Assembly: GCA_022447225.1 (NCBI GenBank)
Contig: JAKVAZ010000007.1
Coordinates: 453,043 to 517,042 of the forward strand
Direction of reading: 5' to 3'
From: Fuerstiella sp.
GTDB taxonomy: Bacteria; Planctomycetota; Planctomycetia; Planctomycetales; Planctomycetaceae
Length of the DNA stretch: 64,000 nt
Numbering within the stretch: the stretch's first letter is position 1; each line of letters opens with the position of its first letter. Below the pieces are notes generated by a model. That model did not search any database. It was not told where the DNA came from and was given only the letters and a program-made list of their open reading frames with translations. The position numbers were made by a program, and so were the translations under genes. Below are positions 50,561-59,481 of the stretch, piece by piece.

Positions 50561-51430
50561 ATGGCGACAGTGAGTGACGAATTGCAAGACGTCGGCCTTA
50601 TTGGAATCGGTCTGCTTGGCAGCGCGCTTGCAGAACGTCTGCTGCAAGCAGGATTGACCGTCCACGGCTACGACACGTCCATGGCGGCCCTGGACAGTTT
50701 TGCCGCAATGGGTGGGTATTCCCTGGACAACGTAAAATCGTTGCCATTCGACGCAGGAACCATTGTACTGTGCTTGCCCAATTCCACGGTCGTGGAACAG
50801 GTCCTGACAACCATTCAACCGCATCTGCAGCCGGATACGGTGATTATCGACACCACAACAGGCGATCCTCGACGGACGCAGGTATTGGAAGAAACTCTGC
50901 GGAACATCAATGTCGAACTGGTCGATGCTACCGTGCTGGGATCCAGTAACGTGACTCGGCGGGGCGACGCGGTTCTTATGGTAGGAGCCTCTTCAACGGC
51001 GTTCGATCGGTGCCAGCCGATCCTGCAGGCAATTTCCAACACCGTCCATCATTTGGGGCCGACCGGCCGCGGACAGGAAATGAAACTCGTGGCAAATCTG
51101 GTGCTGGGCCTGAACCGCGCGGCACTGGCAGAAGGCCTGCATTTCGCCAGGAACCTCGGTCTGGATCTGAACACGGTGCTCGAAATCCTCATGTCAGGTG
51201 CGGCGTCGTCGCGTGTCATGGATGCCAAGGGCCTAAAGATGATCCACCAAGAATTCACACCCGAGGCGAGACTCAGTCAGCACCTCAAAGATGTACGATT
51301 GATCCTTAGTCATGCCGAAACGGCCGAGACACACCTGCCAATCTCTGAGTTACATCGAGTGTTACTGCAGCGCGTCCAGGAAAACGGTGGTGGCGATCTC
51401 GATAACAGCGCGATTATCCAGGCGTGGTGA
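50561..51430 (+). CDS. NAD(P)-dependent 3-hydroxyisobutyrate dehydrogenase-type enzyme
   Basis: 289 residues. N-terminal Rossmann motif GLIGIGLLGSALAERLL, the segment IDTTTGDPRRTQVLEE, the TVLGSSNVTRRGDAVLMVGA loop, and the catalytic-Lys helix GRGQEMKLVANLVLG. Family members oxidise beta-hydroxyacids such as 3-hydroxyisobutyrate, tartronate semialdehyde or glycerate; the specific substrate is not visible. The usual DAPVSGG loop is DATVLGS here, a deviation in the substrate-binding region. Not clustered with a pathway. Confidence 0.85.
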   Translation: MATVSDELQDVGLIGIGLLGSALAERLLQAGLTVHGYDTSMAALDSFAAMGGYSLDNVKSLPFDAGTIVLCLPNSTVVEQVLTTIQPHLQPDTVIIDTTTGDPRRTQVLEETLRNINVELVDATVLGSSNVTRRGDAVLMVGASSTAFDRCQPILQAISNTVHHLGPTGRGQEMKLVANLVLGLNRAALAEGLHFARNLGLDLNTVLEILMSGAASSRVMDAKGLKMIHQEFTPEARLSQHLKDVRLILSHAETAETHLPISELHRVLLQRVQENGGGDLDNSAIIQAW

Positions 51431-51560
51431 TCAATGGTCAGGTCTTCCATCGTGCCATCCGTCACGATGGGTGACAAAGTGACGGGCCGCGAACGGCTGT
51501 GTAAAATCCATCCGTTGCATTCATGGCGCGTTTCGGTCACTGAAATCAATGGCCATCTGC

Positions 51561-53006
51561 CTAACGGCGACGAGGACCCCGACGTCGAGAGCCTCGACGA
51601 TCGGCATGATCAGCACCTGGGGATTTGATCGTTAACGAAGCGATTGCCTCTTCCCAGGTCGGAACATTCTTATAGACGGAAGCGACTTCCCGGTCCTCGC
51701 GTCTGCCTCGACGACGTGGTTCCCGGTCCTCCTCTTCGCGTGTTTCGCGACTCCGTGAACGGGAGGGACGTTCCGTTTCTGACCGGCTTTCCGCGACCTC
51801 ATCCCGATCTCTATCTCTTCGGCGAGACGGTCTCCGTCGACGTGTATTTCTCTTCGGTGGTCGTTCGTCTTCCGTGTCTTCCCTGTCTGCCTCAAAGTCC
51901 AGATCCACATCGTCCGCTAATTCGTTGTCTTCTTCATCCCGATCATCTTTAGAAGACGGGCCACGCCCATCCACGTCGGATTCGGTACGCCGCGGACGTC
52001 TGCGTCGGCCACGTCCGCGACCGCGTCCGCGACCACGCCGAGAACGCGAGTCTTCTTCTTCATCGTTTGCCTCGTTAACAGATTCTTCAGGCGATTCAGA
52101 ATCGCCATCATCGTCCTGTGACGAGCGAATCCGGCCGCGAGCATGCCGAGACTCTGCCGGGGAAACACTCACGAAATCTTCGCTGGCTTCTTCGAACAGG
52201 ATTTCATTCAAATTGTCTTCGTCGTCGGCCCCATCCTCGGCACGAGCATCCTGAGAGTCGCTGCTTTCCGAAGTCGTCTCCGTATGTTGACGTCCGCGAC
52301 CACGACCGCGTCGACCGCGACGTCCTCGACGACGGCGTCGCGGCTGGTCTTCCTCTGTTTCTTCTTCGGTCTCAGTATCCGAGGTAGACACCGGCTCAGC
52401 GGCAGCAGACGCAGTCTGCGGATCGTCTTCGGAGTCTTGGCTGATATCAGCGTTTTCCGGAGGCTCATCGTCCCAGACCCAGCGGTCCAGCTCGTTCCAG
52501 TACGAATCGTCGTCAGTTCGCTCTTCTTTTTCAGCGGACGTCTTCTGGCTGAGTGTCGTCTCGTTCGCAGATCCAGCGGTTTCTTCTTCTATTTCGTCTT
52601 CGTCGTCTTCATCAAACAGCAGTTCATCGTCTTCATCATCGTCTTCATCATCGTCGAGCCGGTTCAACGTTTCGCCGTCTTCACCATCCCGGTCTTCATC
52701 AAATTCTTCTGCTTCGTCTTCGAACGGTTCGGCCTCTGAATCAGATGGGGTAAAAGCAGACGACATATCGAACTCGTCGTCATCAAAGACGATCAGATCG
52801 TCCACGTCATCGTCGATATCATCGGGCTGCGGTGAGTCTGCTTCCTCTGCTGGACTGTCCGCCGGTTCCGGTTCGATTCCCAGCAGGTCGTCGACTCCAC
52901 CGCCATCTTCGTATTCGTCGAACAGTAACTCCCCGGTCGCCGGCGGAGCTTCGTCATTTCCCAGGCCCAGCAGATTCCTGACAGCTTCGTCTTCGGGCGT
53001 TTGCAT
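51561..53006 (-). CDS. Low-complexity, highly charged protein
   Basis: 481 residues from ATG 53006, which has AGGAT upstream; the frame is open to 53057. The first two thirds are rich in Asp/Glu/Ser (DDEDDDEDDELLFDEDDED), interrupted by an RRRRRGRRGRRGRGRGR block; the last third is Arg/Asp/Glu-rich with RGRGRGRGRRRRP. Only the very end, VPTWEEAIASLTIKSP, is an ordered motif; similar C-termini occur in planctomycete proteins of this type. The basic blocks suggest RNA binding, in the manner of the disordered tail of RNase E, but no catalytic domain is present. Function unknown. Confidence 0.75.
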   Translation of the reverse strand: MQTPEDEAVRNLLGLGNDEAPPATGELLFDEYEDGGGVDDLLGIEPEPADSPAEEADSPQPDDIDDDVDDLIVFDDDEFDMSSAFTPSDSEAEPFEDEAEEFDEDRDGEDGETLNRLDDDEDDDEDDELLFDEDDEDEIEEETAGSANETTLSQKTSAEKEERTDDDSYWNELDRWVWDDEPPENADISQDSEDDPQTASAAAEPVSTSDTETEEETEEDQPRRRRRGRRGRRGRGRGRQHTETTSESSDSQDARAEDGADDEDNLNEILFEEASEDFVSVSPAESRHARGRIRSSQDDDGDSESPEESVNEANDEEEDSRSRRGRGRGRGRGRRRRPRRTESDVDGRGPSSKDDRDEEDNELADDVDLDFEADREDTEDERPPKRNTRRRRPSRRRDRDRDEVAESRSETERPSRSRSRETREEEDREPRRRGRREDREVASVYKNVPTWEEAIASLTIKSPGADHADRRGSRRRGPRRR

Positions 53007-53428
53007 ATCATCCTGCCCTTTTCCAGTGCCGGTCATGTTTTGTTTTTCTATGTACAATCAACCAAAGTGGACAGCCGCGGATTCGGCTGCAGCATTGGGG
53101 AAAACCGGCGGACATTTGCTGCAGCCTTCCCTGAATCGAGTGACCGATAATAGTAACAGGTGTTTCTGCAGATTGACTATCCTTCCACGTGATGAATTAC
53201 GATTCCCTGGTAAAGCCAGCGAAGATTGTACAAACCGGGAGTTCCGGTTTTGACCGAGAACCAGCACGGGCGAGCGGTGGAAGGCGGAACTGATCTTTCG
53301 ACGGCTTCTGCGGATTTCAGCTGCACATGGCCGAATTGGGCACGACGGGTCGCTACATTGACAGACCCGAATTTCAGTTGACTCAGCCCCTGGACTCACG
53401 AACGCCTGTGTAATAATTGGAGAGATTT
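53007..53428. other. Divergent intergenic region
   Basis: About 420 bp between the charged protein and the SDR gene; no coding signal was seen in it. Confidence 0.4.
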
Positions 53429-54205
53429 GTGGCGATACTCAGGAATAAGACAGCCATCGTAACCGGAGCCGGATCCGGAATCGGCGAAAGAACGGCTGAG
53501 TTACTGGCGAATGAAGGTGCCAACGTCGTACTGGTGGGACGCAGACCGGAACCGCTGAGGCAGGTCGCCGAACGAATTGCCGCAGCCGGAGGCACCGCGG
53601 TGAGTCATACGGCAGATCTGACAATCGGCGATCAGGCTGCAGCTGTGGCCCGGTTCACGCTGGATACTTACGGTCGAATTGATGTGGTTGTCAATAATGC
53701 CGGATTTTCATCACGAATCCGCTCCGTACGTTACGTGGAGCCGGAAGAATGGGATGCGGTGTTTAAAGTAAATATGGAAGGCGTCTATCGTCTGACACAG
53801 GCGTCTCTGCCGGGAATGATCGAACGAGGTCACGGGACAATCATCACGACATCATCCATGGCGGCGTTACGACCAGGGATTTTGGGAGGTGCCCCCTATT
53901 CCGCCGCCAAAGCCGCCGTGCGGGCATTTTCTCACGGTCTCAACAGCGAACTCAGAGATCAGGGGATTCGTGCGACGGTGATCGTACCGGGCGAGGTTGA
54001 CACTCCGATACTGATGGGCCGTCCGGCAGTTCCCGACGAAGAAGCCAGACGAACAATGATGCAGCCGGACGATGTGGCTCGCTGCATTCATCTGGCGGCA
54101 ACGCTGCCCCAGCGTACGGTCATCGAAGAACTTGTTGTTATGCCTTTGATCCCTCGCGATATGTCGGCCGAAATGGAAGTTGCCCGCACCAAACAACCGG
54201 AATGA
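53429..54205 (+). CDS. SDR family oxidoreductase
   Basis: 258 residues from GTG 53429, preceded by GGAGAG (53419-53424). TGAGSGIGERT, the NADP-favouring Arg in LVGRRPEPL, NNAGFSS, Ser in IITTSSMA and Y-x3-K in YSAAKAA are all present, so the catalytic set is complete. Similar to other 3-oxoacyl reductase-like SDRs. Substrate unknown. Confidence 0.87.
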   Translation: MAILRNKTAIVTGAGSGIGERTAELLANEGANVVLVGRRPEPLRQVAERIAAAGGTAVSHTADLTIGDQAAAVARFTLDTYGRIDVVVNNAGFSSRIRSVRYVEPEEWDAVFKVNMEGVYRLTQASLPGMIERGHGTIITTSSMAALRPGILGGAPYSAAKAAVRAFSHGLNSELRDQGIRATVIVPGEVDTPILMGRPAVPDEEARRTMMQPDDVARCIHLAATLPQRTVIEELVVMPLIPRDMSAEMEVARTKQPE

Positions 54206-54386
54206 GTCCAGCCGGAATCCGGACGCACAACGATGTCTGGTTCTCTTGTTCGGGGCATTCTGAAGGAGTGTTCGGCTCCCGGCAGTGTATTGTCCGGTCG
54301 GTGAGCTCAGTCACGACCGCCCGGTTGGGGCTGGCGTTACGTTGCCTGTTGTCACAAATCGTAACTGTGAGTGGCTGGTTCCGGTG

Positions 54387-55073
54387 TTAGTTGTGTTCCG
54401 GCTGACCGGAGCCTTTGCCCGGCGGAGGCGGGTTGCCGGTGCGCCGAAGAAACTGTTCGAATGACTGGGCAAGTGAGTCCCTGAGTCGGGGAACATTCGG
54501 GGCGGACAGGAAGACTCTCTGGACAACAACGGAACGGGGATAAAACGTTGCGATGAAGTCAAATGAGAACTCGCTGGCTGTATGACCGATCATCACGGCG
54601 TTGGCGTACTGACCGGACATCACCTCTTCGGAAAGACGCAGGTGATCATACAGGTCTTCGGCTGAGTGTTTTGTTGTTTCGGGACTTTGAACGCCAGACC
54701 CGGCAGTCGATTCACTCGAAACGGCCGGCGCCTTTGTGATTCCTGGCTGTTCAAATGTAGCGGGAGCGGCTGGGGGCTGGGCCGTCGGCAGAACAATGGC
54801 ACCGAAACGAGATTCATACTTTGTGATATTTTCAGCAAGTGCCTGCAGAAACTGCCGTACGACCGCCGGCGGTAAAATGACTCGAGCGGCCACCTGTTGC
54901 GGCTGCTGCATTTGCAGCAGGAAATCGACAATGAATTCGTGATTTCCCTGCAGCACGGCCACGCCCGTGCTGAAGATTCCTCTTGCGACATTAGCCGGTA
55001 CCAGCGCACCGATATGGCTGGAGCGAACTTGTTGAGGCTGATCCTGGGGAGGTTCACCGGACTGATCGGTCAT
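54387..55073 (-). CDS. Protein with two DUF3467 domains
   Basis: 228 residues from ATG 55073, preceded by AGGA. The first DUF3467 domain (about 20-100) shows FIVDFLLQMQQPQQVAARVI, PAVVRQFLQALAENITKYES and RFG; a Ser/Thr/Pro linker follows; the second (about 150-220) shows YANAVMIGHTASEFSFDFIA, RVFLSAPNVPRLRDSLAQ and SFEQFLRRTG. DUF3467 proteins are usually single-domain, near 100 residues, and of unknown function, so this is an internal duplication. Confidence 0.75.
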   Translation of the reverse strand: MTDQSGEPPQDQPQQVRSSHIGALVPANVARGIFSTGVAVLQGNHEFIVDFLLQMQQPQQVAARVILPPAVVRQFLQALAENITKYESRFGAIVLPTAQPPAAPATFEQPGITKAPAVSSESTAGSGVQSPETTKHSAEDLYDHLRLSEEVMSGQYANAVMIGHTASEFSFDFIATFYPRSVVVQRVFLSAPNVPRLRDSLAQSFEQFLRRTGNPPPPGKGSGQPEHN

Positions 55074-55133
55074 GGAAGGATTCCTGATTTCAGTACAGAA
55101 CAACTGTTGTGCGATGCCTGACTTTTAATAGTT

Positions 55134-55490
55134 TCAATAGTTTACCGGTTGAGACACGCGCAAATAGGCGAACAGGTCACGGATCTACTGATTCGTCAGA
55201 TCACGCAGGGTGCAGTTTTGCATCACAGTTTGCGGAATAGACTGGATTTCATCGATCTCTTCACGAAAAAAATGCAAACAAACACGTTCTGTCGTTCGCA
55301 GAACGACGAACTGTTCGTCCTGACCGGTGACAAATCTGCCTGCGAACTGACCGTCTGCTGCAATGATGATCACAATTTCGACCCCTTCTCTGATTTCAAG
55401 GTCGGGATTCACAATATTCTGCACTAACCGATTGAGATCGTTTCGTTGAATCGATGTGAGGTCCGGACCGATTTCCCTCCTTGATCCTGA
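55134..55490 (-). pseudogene. C-terminal remnant of a haem-binding domain protein
   Basis: On the minus strand, IGPDLTSIQRNDLNRLVQNI, VNPDLEIREGVEIVIIIAAD, GQFAGRFV, EEIDEIQ and NCTLRDLTNQ are followed by a TAG stop and then, in the same frame, IRDLFAYLRVSQPVNY and TGA. This is the typical tail of planctomycete haem-binding proteins (IGPDLTG..., LTDQQIRDLFAYLR), with one Gln codon (CAG) changed to TAG. The haem-binding CxxCH and everything upstream are gone. The best explanation is decay of a relative of the genes at 41449 and 55717. Confidence 0.75.
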
Positions 55491-55716
55491 CGGCGCATGA
55501 CATGCTGTTTAATCGTGTCAACCTGCTGTGTGTGTCACCGCGATCCTGACGCACACGAAGTGAATGGTTGCAGAGAGAGAGTCTGGTGGCTGTTTATCCG
55601 GAGTGTCTGATCACGGTTCAACAGTGTTTCAACGTACGGAAACTTTATGGACCACCGGCTGAAGCTTTCGGAAGCTTATTCTGCCTGCAGGATACTGTGG
55701 CGGATGTGACGTCTGT

Positions 55717-58700
55717 TTAAAGTTCCTGAAGGTAACGGTTCAGATCGGCAATATCCTGAAGAGATCGGTTCTTCAGCAGTCCTGCGGGCATTAACGATAC
55801 TGACTGTCGGGTTCGTAATTCAATATCCTCAGCTTCAACTCGCCATGTCTTATGTTCGGCATCCCGCAGAAGTAATCCATCAACCGATTCGTAGACGACC
55901 AGTCCGCTGAAAGTTCTGCCTGAAGTGGTCACGATTGATGTTGTTTGGTAACGCGACGAAACATCCCGACCGGGATCCACAATTGCGGTAAACAGATCCT
56001 GTCTCGAAAATCGCCTGGCGACTCCCTGCAGATCAGGACCCAGTGCACGCCGGCCCCCGTGGCACTTTGCGCAGGCAAGTTGCTGATACAGGGCCCCGCC
56101 ACGTTCAGCATCACCCCTGTCCCAGTCAACCGAACCCAGTTTCGACAGCAGCTTTCGTGTTGCTGCAGCATCAGAACCGGGAGGCTGATACCGGGGATAT
56201 TTATTTTGAAGCCAGTCTCCCCAGCGCTGCAGTGGTTCCGGTTGCGGTCGATGCCCTTTTTTTCCAAACACGAAACCGAAGGACCGGCCGGTGTTGTTCT
56301 GCAGCAGTCGCACGGCTGTCTCCCGTACAGAAAATTCTTCCGGGTTGTTCATCAGACGTCTTGCTGCCCGCAATTCACTGAATAACTCTTCCGGAGTGTT
56401 TCCTGGCGGCAATCCGTTCAACGCCTTCAGGCAGGCTCGAACGACATTTATCTGGCCGGAGTTCAGTCCATCGGCAAACCGTTCACGGTCACCGGCGACC
56501 GGATGTTCTGACAGCACCATTAACACGGCCCCCTGCACTGCCAGATTGTCCAGCTGACTGCGAATGAGTTCCTGATGTTCGGGGATGTCCGATTCGCCAA
56601 GTGCGAAGATAATATCTGAAGACCATTCAAAGTCCCTGTCCTGTCGGATTTGCCGAACAAAGTGTTCGATCGCCGTTGAAACCTGGTCCTGGCTGATTTC
56701 ACTCAACAGCAACACATGTCCAGGAAGACCGAAACCCGGTTGATCGACGATAATCTTTCGAATTGCCGGATCGACCATACACAGGTTGTGATACATCTCA
56801 GTAATACGGTCTTCCCAGTTTGAATCCTGATTCAGTTTGCGTTCAACAATTTTTACCTCCAGATTCACCAGCGCGGCCGCTGTGGCAGCGGATTCGTGGT
56901 AGGTTCGTTCCACTTCAATGCGTGAAAGAACAATCAGCCGGTGAATATCGTCAACCGGCCGGGAGTCAGCCGTAATTCCTTCAAGAATGACGGGAATCAG
57001 ATCACGATTCACCGGGGCCAGCATCGCGGTAAGCCGCAGAAGCTCGTGGTTGAGGTCAGACGTTCTGGCTGGAAACATCTGCACCAGTGCGGTACAGAGT
57101 TCGGTCAGTTCCAGATCACGGGCGGACAGGTCCTGTTGAGGTGCATATCCGTCAAATACGCCCGGCCGACCGGTAGAGGGTCCCGGATCACCAAGTCCCA
57201 GCTGAACCAGTCGAACTGCGTCCAGCTTTTGTGTGGCTGATGATTGTGTTTCGATCAGCACGGGTAAAGCTGTCCTGATTGCTCTGGGGTTAAATTGACC
57301 GGTGCGTGAATCCCGACCCAGTTCGGCGGTGACCCGAACGGAGTGATCTCTCCCAAACCGTTGTTTGAGCTGTTCCCAGTCAGATTTGTTAACCCGTGAG
57401 CACACCAAAGAAGCTGCTGCTCGCACAAAGCGGTCCTCAGATGCCAGCGCCCGGGCTAATCCTGGCAGACACGCGGCAATCGATTGTGAATCTGGCAGTG
57501 TGGACAATGATTCCAGTGCCGCCCGAACAACGCCGGGGTCTTTGTCATTCAAATATCGGGCCACGACGTTGCGCGGGACACGACCATATTTTGCACGACC
57601 GACTGCCCAGATCGTTCGAGCCCGAATTCGTGGTGAATCCGAATTCGCCAGCTGCAGGGCCATTTCGTTGGTCGGGCCATTATAAAGTTCGGTAAGAATC
57701 TCAAGAGCACGAATGCGATTCTGTACGGGGATCGAAGTATCAGCTGCTGCCTGCTCAAAAGGTACCCTGGTCAATCGGCGGGCGATCGGAACCCAGACGG
57801 CCCGCGACCAGCTGGATCCTGGCTGGGGAGCATTCAGAACTGTTTCAAGTGACGTCGAAGTGACGGGGGAAACTTCCGGCCGGCTGTTATTCTGTGTTGA
57901 CGGACCTTCCCACGAAATACGAATCACACCACCACGGGTTCCCCGCCCACCGACACTGATGAACAGATCCCCCTGCGGACCGACAGCTGCATCGGTTGGA
58001 GCAAAACCATACTGACCGGTCCCGCAGGCAAATTCGATAGGGTCGGAGGAGCAGACCGAACCGGTTTGTTGCAGTGGCAATGCAATGATTCGACCGAATG
58101 TCCAGTCCAGTACGAACAAGGCACCACGATATTCGTCCGGGAACTGCGTATGTCGATAACACACGACGCCTGAGGGAGAGCCGCGACCGAACTTCCCGGT
58201 CACAGGCGGCATATCGGGGAAGTAGTCAGGACGCTTCCAGCTGCGGGAGATCCAGCCTGCATGCGATCCCGGTGTGATCTGGAAGACGCGAGTTGGCCGA
58301 TACCACGGCAGCGAGACGTCACGTTCGCCGTCGCTGTCGAAAGTAAACAGGTCGCCATCAGGCGAAAAGTCAAAATCGTAGGCATTGCGAAATCCATCCG
58401 CCAGAATTTCTCCTCCGGACATATCAGGTTTCAGTCGCAGCAGGGTTCCTGATTCGGGCCGTTTGACCGGGGAAGTTTCTAAAGTGGCGTAGGCGGTGCC
58501 GACGCCGGCTCTGTTTCCGGCAATTACATACCACCAGCCGTCCGGCCCCCTGCGAACGGCGTGAACGTCATGTTCACCGCCGGCATTTATCCGCAGAAAG
58601 ACTTCCGGGTCTCCGTCGGCCCGGCCGTCGAGATTATCGTCTCGAAAAATCTGCAGACCACTGTCACCGGAACAGATCAGATGCCGCCCCTGAAAGAACA

Positions 58701-58986
58701 TTCCCTGAGATCCTGTTCGGGGTGCTTCGGCGAAGGTTTTTGTCTCATCCGCCCGACCGTCGTCGTTGGTGTCGAGCAATGTTCTGATGTAACCAGGCCC
58801 GGAGACAACGACCTGCCCGTTCGAATTGAAAGTCAGGCTGTGAACATCGTGTGCCAGTTCATCGTCAGCAAACAGCCGGGCACGAAATCCGGGTGGCAAA
58901 CTCAGTGCAGTTTCGTCGGCAATACCGCGTGACAGACAGGCAGTCGTCACTGCAGCGAGAACACAGTATCTGATTGAATATTTCAT
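55717..58986 (-). CDS. Putative membrane-bound dehydrogenase/HEAT/haem protein
   Basis: 1089 residues from ATG 58986 with a signal peptide (SIRYCVLAAVTTACLSRGIA). N-terminal propeller: SLPPGFRARLFADDELAHDV, TLLDTNDDGRADETKTFA, GPDGWWYVIAGNRAGVGT, NAYDFDFSPDGDLFTFDSD. A HEAT-rich helical centre (RIRARTIWAVGRAKYG, PGVVRAALESLSTLPDSQSI) and a C-terminal haem domain, C972-A-K-C-H976 in LACAKCHGG, ending in SLMPAGLLKNRSLQDIADLN. Same architecture as 41449-44109 but larger. An exported c-type dehydrogenase is likely; substrate unknown. Confidence 0.87.
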   Translation of the reverse strand: MKYSIRYCVLAAVTTACLSRGIADETALSLPPGFRARLFADDELAHDVHSLTFNSNGQVVVSGPGYIRTLLDTNDDGRADETKTFAEAPRTGSQGMFFQGRHLICSGDSGLQIFRDDNLDGRADGDPEVFLRINAGGEHDVHAVRRGPDGWWYVIAGNRAGVGTAYATLETSPVKRPESGTLLRLKPDMSGGEILADGFRNAYDFDFSPDGDLFTFDSDGERDVSLPWYRPTRVFQITPGSHAGWISRSWKRPDYFPDMPPVTGKFGRGSPSGVVCYRHTQFPDEYRGALFVLDWTFGRIIALPLQQTGSVCSSDPIEFACGTGQYGFAPTDAAVGPQGDLFISVGGRGTRGGVIRISWEGPSTQNNSRPEVSPVTSTSLETVLNAPQPGSSWSRAVWVPIARRLTRVPFEQAAADTSIPVQNRIRALEILTELYNGPTNEMALQLANSDSPRIRARTIWAVGRAKYGRVPRNVVARYLNDKDPGVVRAALESLSTLPDSQSIAACLPGLARALASEDRFVRAAASLVCSRVNKSDWEQLKQRFGRDHSVRVTAELGRDSRTGQFNPRAIRTALPVLIETQSSATQKLDAVRLVQLGLGDPGPSTGRPGVFDGYAPQQDLSARDLELTELCTALVQMFPARTSDLNHELLRLTAMLAPVNRDLIPVILEGITADSRPVDDIHRLIVLSRIEVERTYHESAATAAALVNLEVKIVERKLNQDSNWEDRITEMYHNLCMVDPAIRKIIVDQPGFGLPGHVLLLSEISQDQVSTAIEHFVRQIRQDRDFEWSSDIIFALGESDIPEHQELIRSQLDNLAVQGAVLMVLSEHPVAGDRERFADGLNSGQINVVRACLKALNGLPPGNTPEELFSELRAARRLMNNPEEFSVRETAVRLLQNNTGRSFGFVFGKKGHRPQPEPLQRWGDWLQNKYPRYQPPGSDAAATRKLLSKLGSVDWDRGDAERGGALYQQLACAKCHGGRRALGPDLQGVARRFSRQDLFTAIVDPGRDVSSRYQTTSIVTTSGRTFSGLVVYESVDGLLLRDAEHKTWRVEAEDIELRTRQSVSLMPAGLLKNRSLQDIADLNRYLQEL

Positions 58987-59073
58987 TCGTGTTTCCGCTC
59001 GCACTCCAGGCCATCACACTGGTCATCAGTGCTTTTTCGATTATTTCACCGAACGCAGCGTTATTGTAGAAGA

Positions 59074-59245
59074 TCAACAGAATCGGTGGCACCGCTGTTC
59101 GGATGGATTTTGAATGTCGGCGAGCCGAAAGTCACGGCCTGCGTAGTGAAACGTCGGCCGGTTGTGATCGAGTCCGAACAGGTGCAGCAACGTGGCGTGC
59201 AGGTCATGCACGTGCCTCCTGTCGACCTCCGCCGCTTTTATCGAA
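59074..59245 (-). pseudogene. C-terminal remnant of a DUF1501 gene
   Basis: The minus strand reads [20 protein letters not shown], then [11 protein letters not shown], and ends [12 protein letters not shown]. This matches the C-terminus of DUF1501 proteins; compare VHDLQATILHLMGIDHEQ and GRDFRLTDVHG in the intact gene at 13221-14663. Only the last 45 or so residues remain, and the sequence upstream in the same frame (to 59373) has no further similarity. Confidence 0.7.
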
Positions 59246-59481
59246 GTACTCAATACCCCGGCCGTATCGGATTCCGACACGGATTTGTCGGCTGCCGGCA
59301 TCGATTTCGGAAGCAGTACCATGATCAGCATGCAGCGCACGAAGACGATCAAATCGGATGTGTCACGAACCACGGAGCCTTCTTCTGTCCAAATGATGAT
59401 CTGGGCAATAAGTGAACTCGATCCTGTTCGTGAAACAGTTCATTGGTATCGCCCGACCATCATCGGGTCCGTACATGCGAT

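Noticed and set aside
51561..53006. Truncated RNase E
   Set aside because: No S1 or RNase E/G catalytic domain; only the charged tail resembles it.
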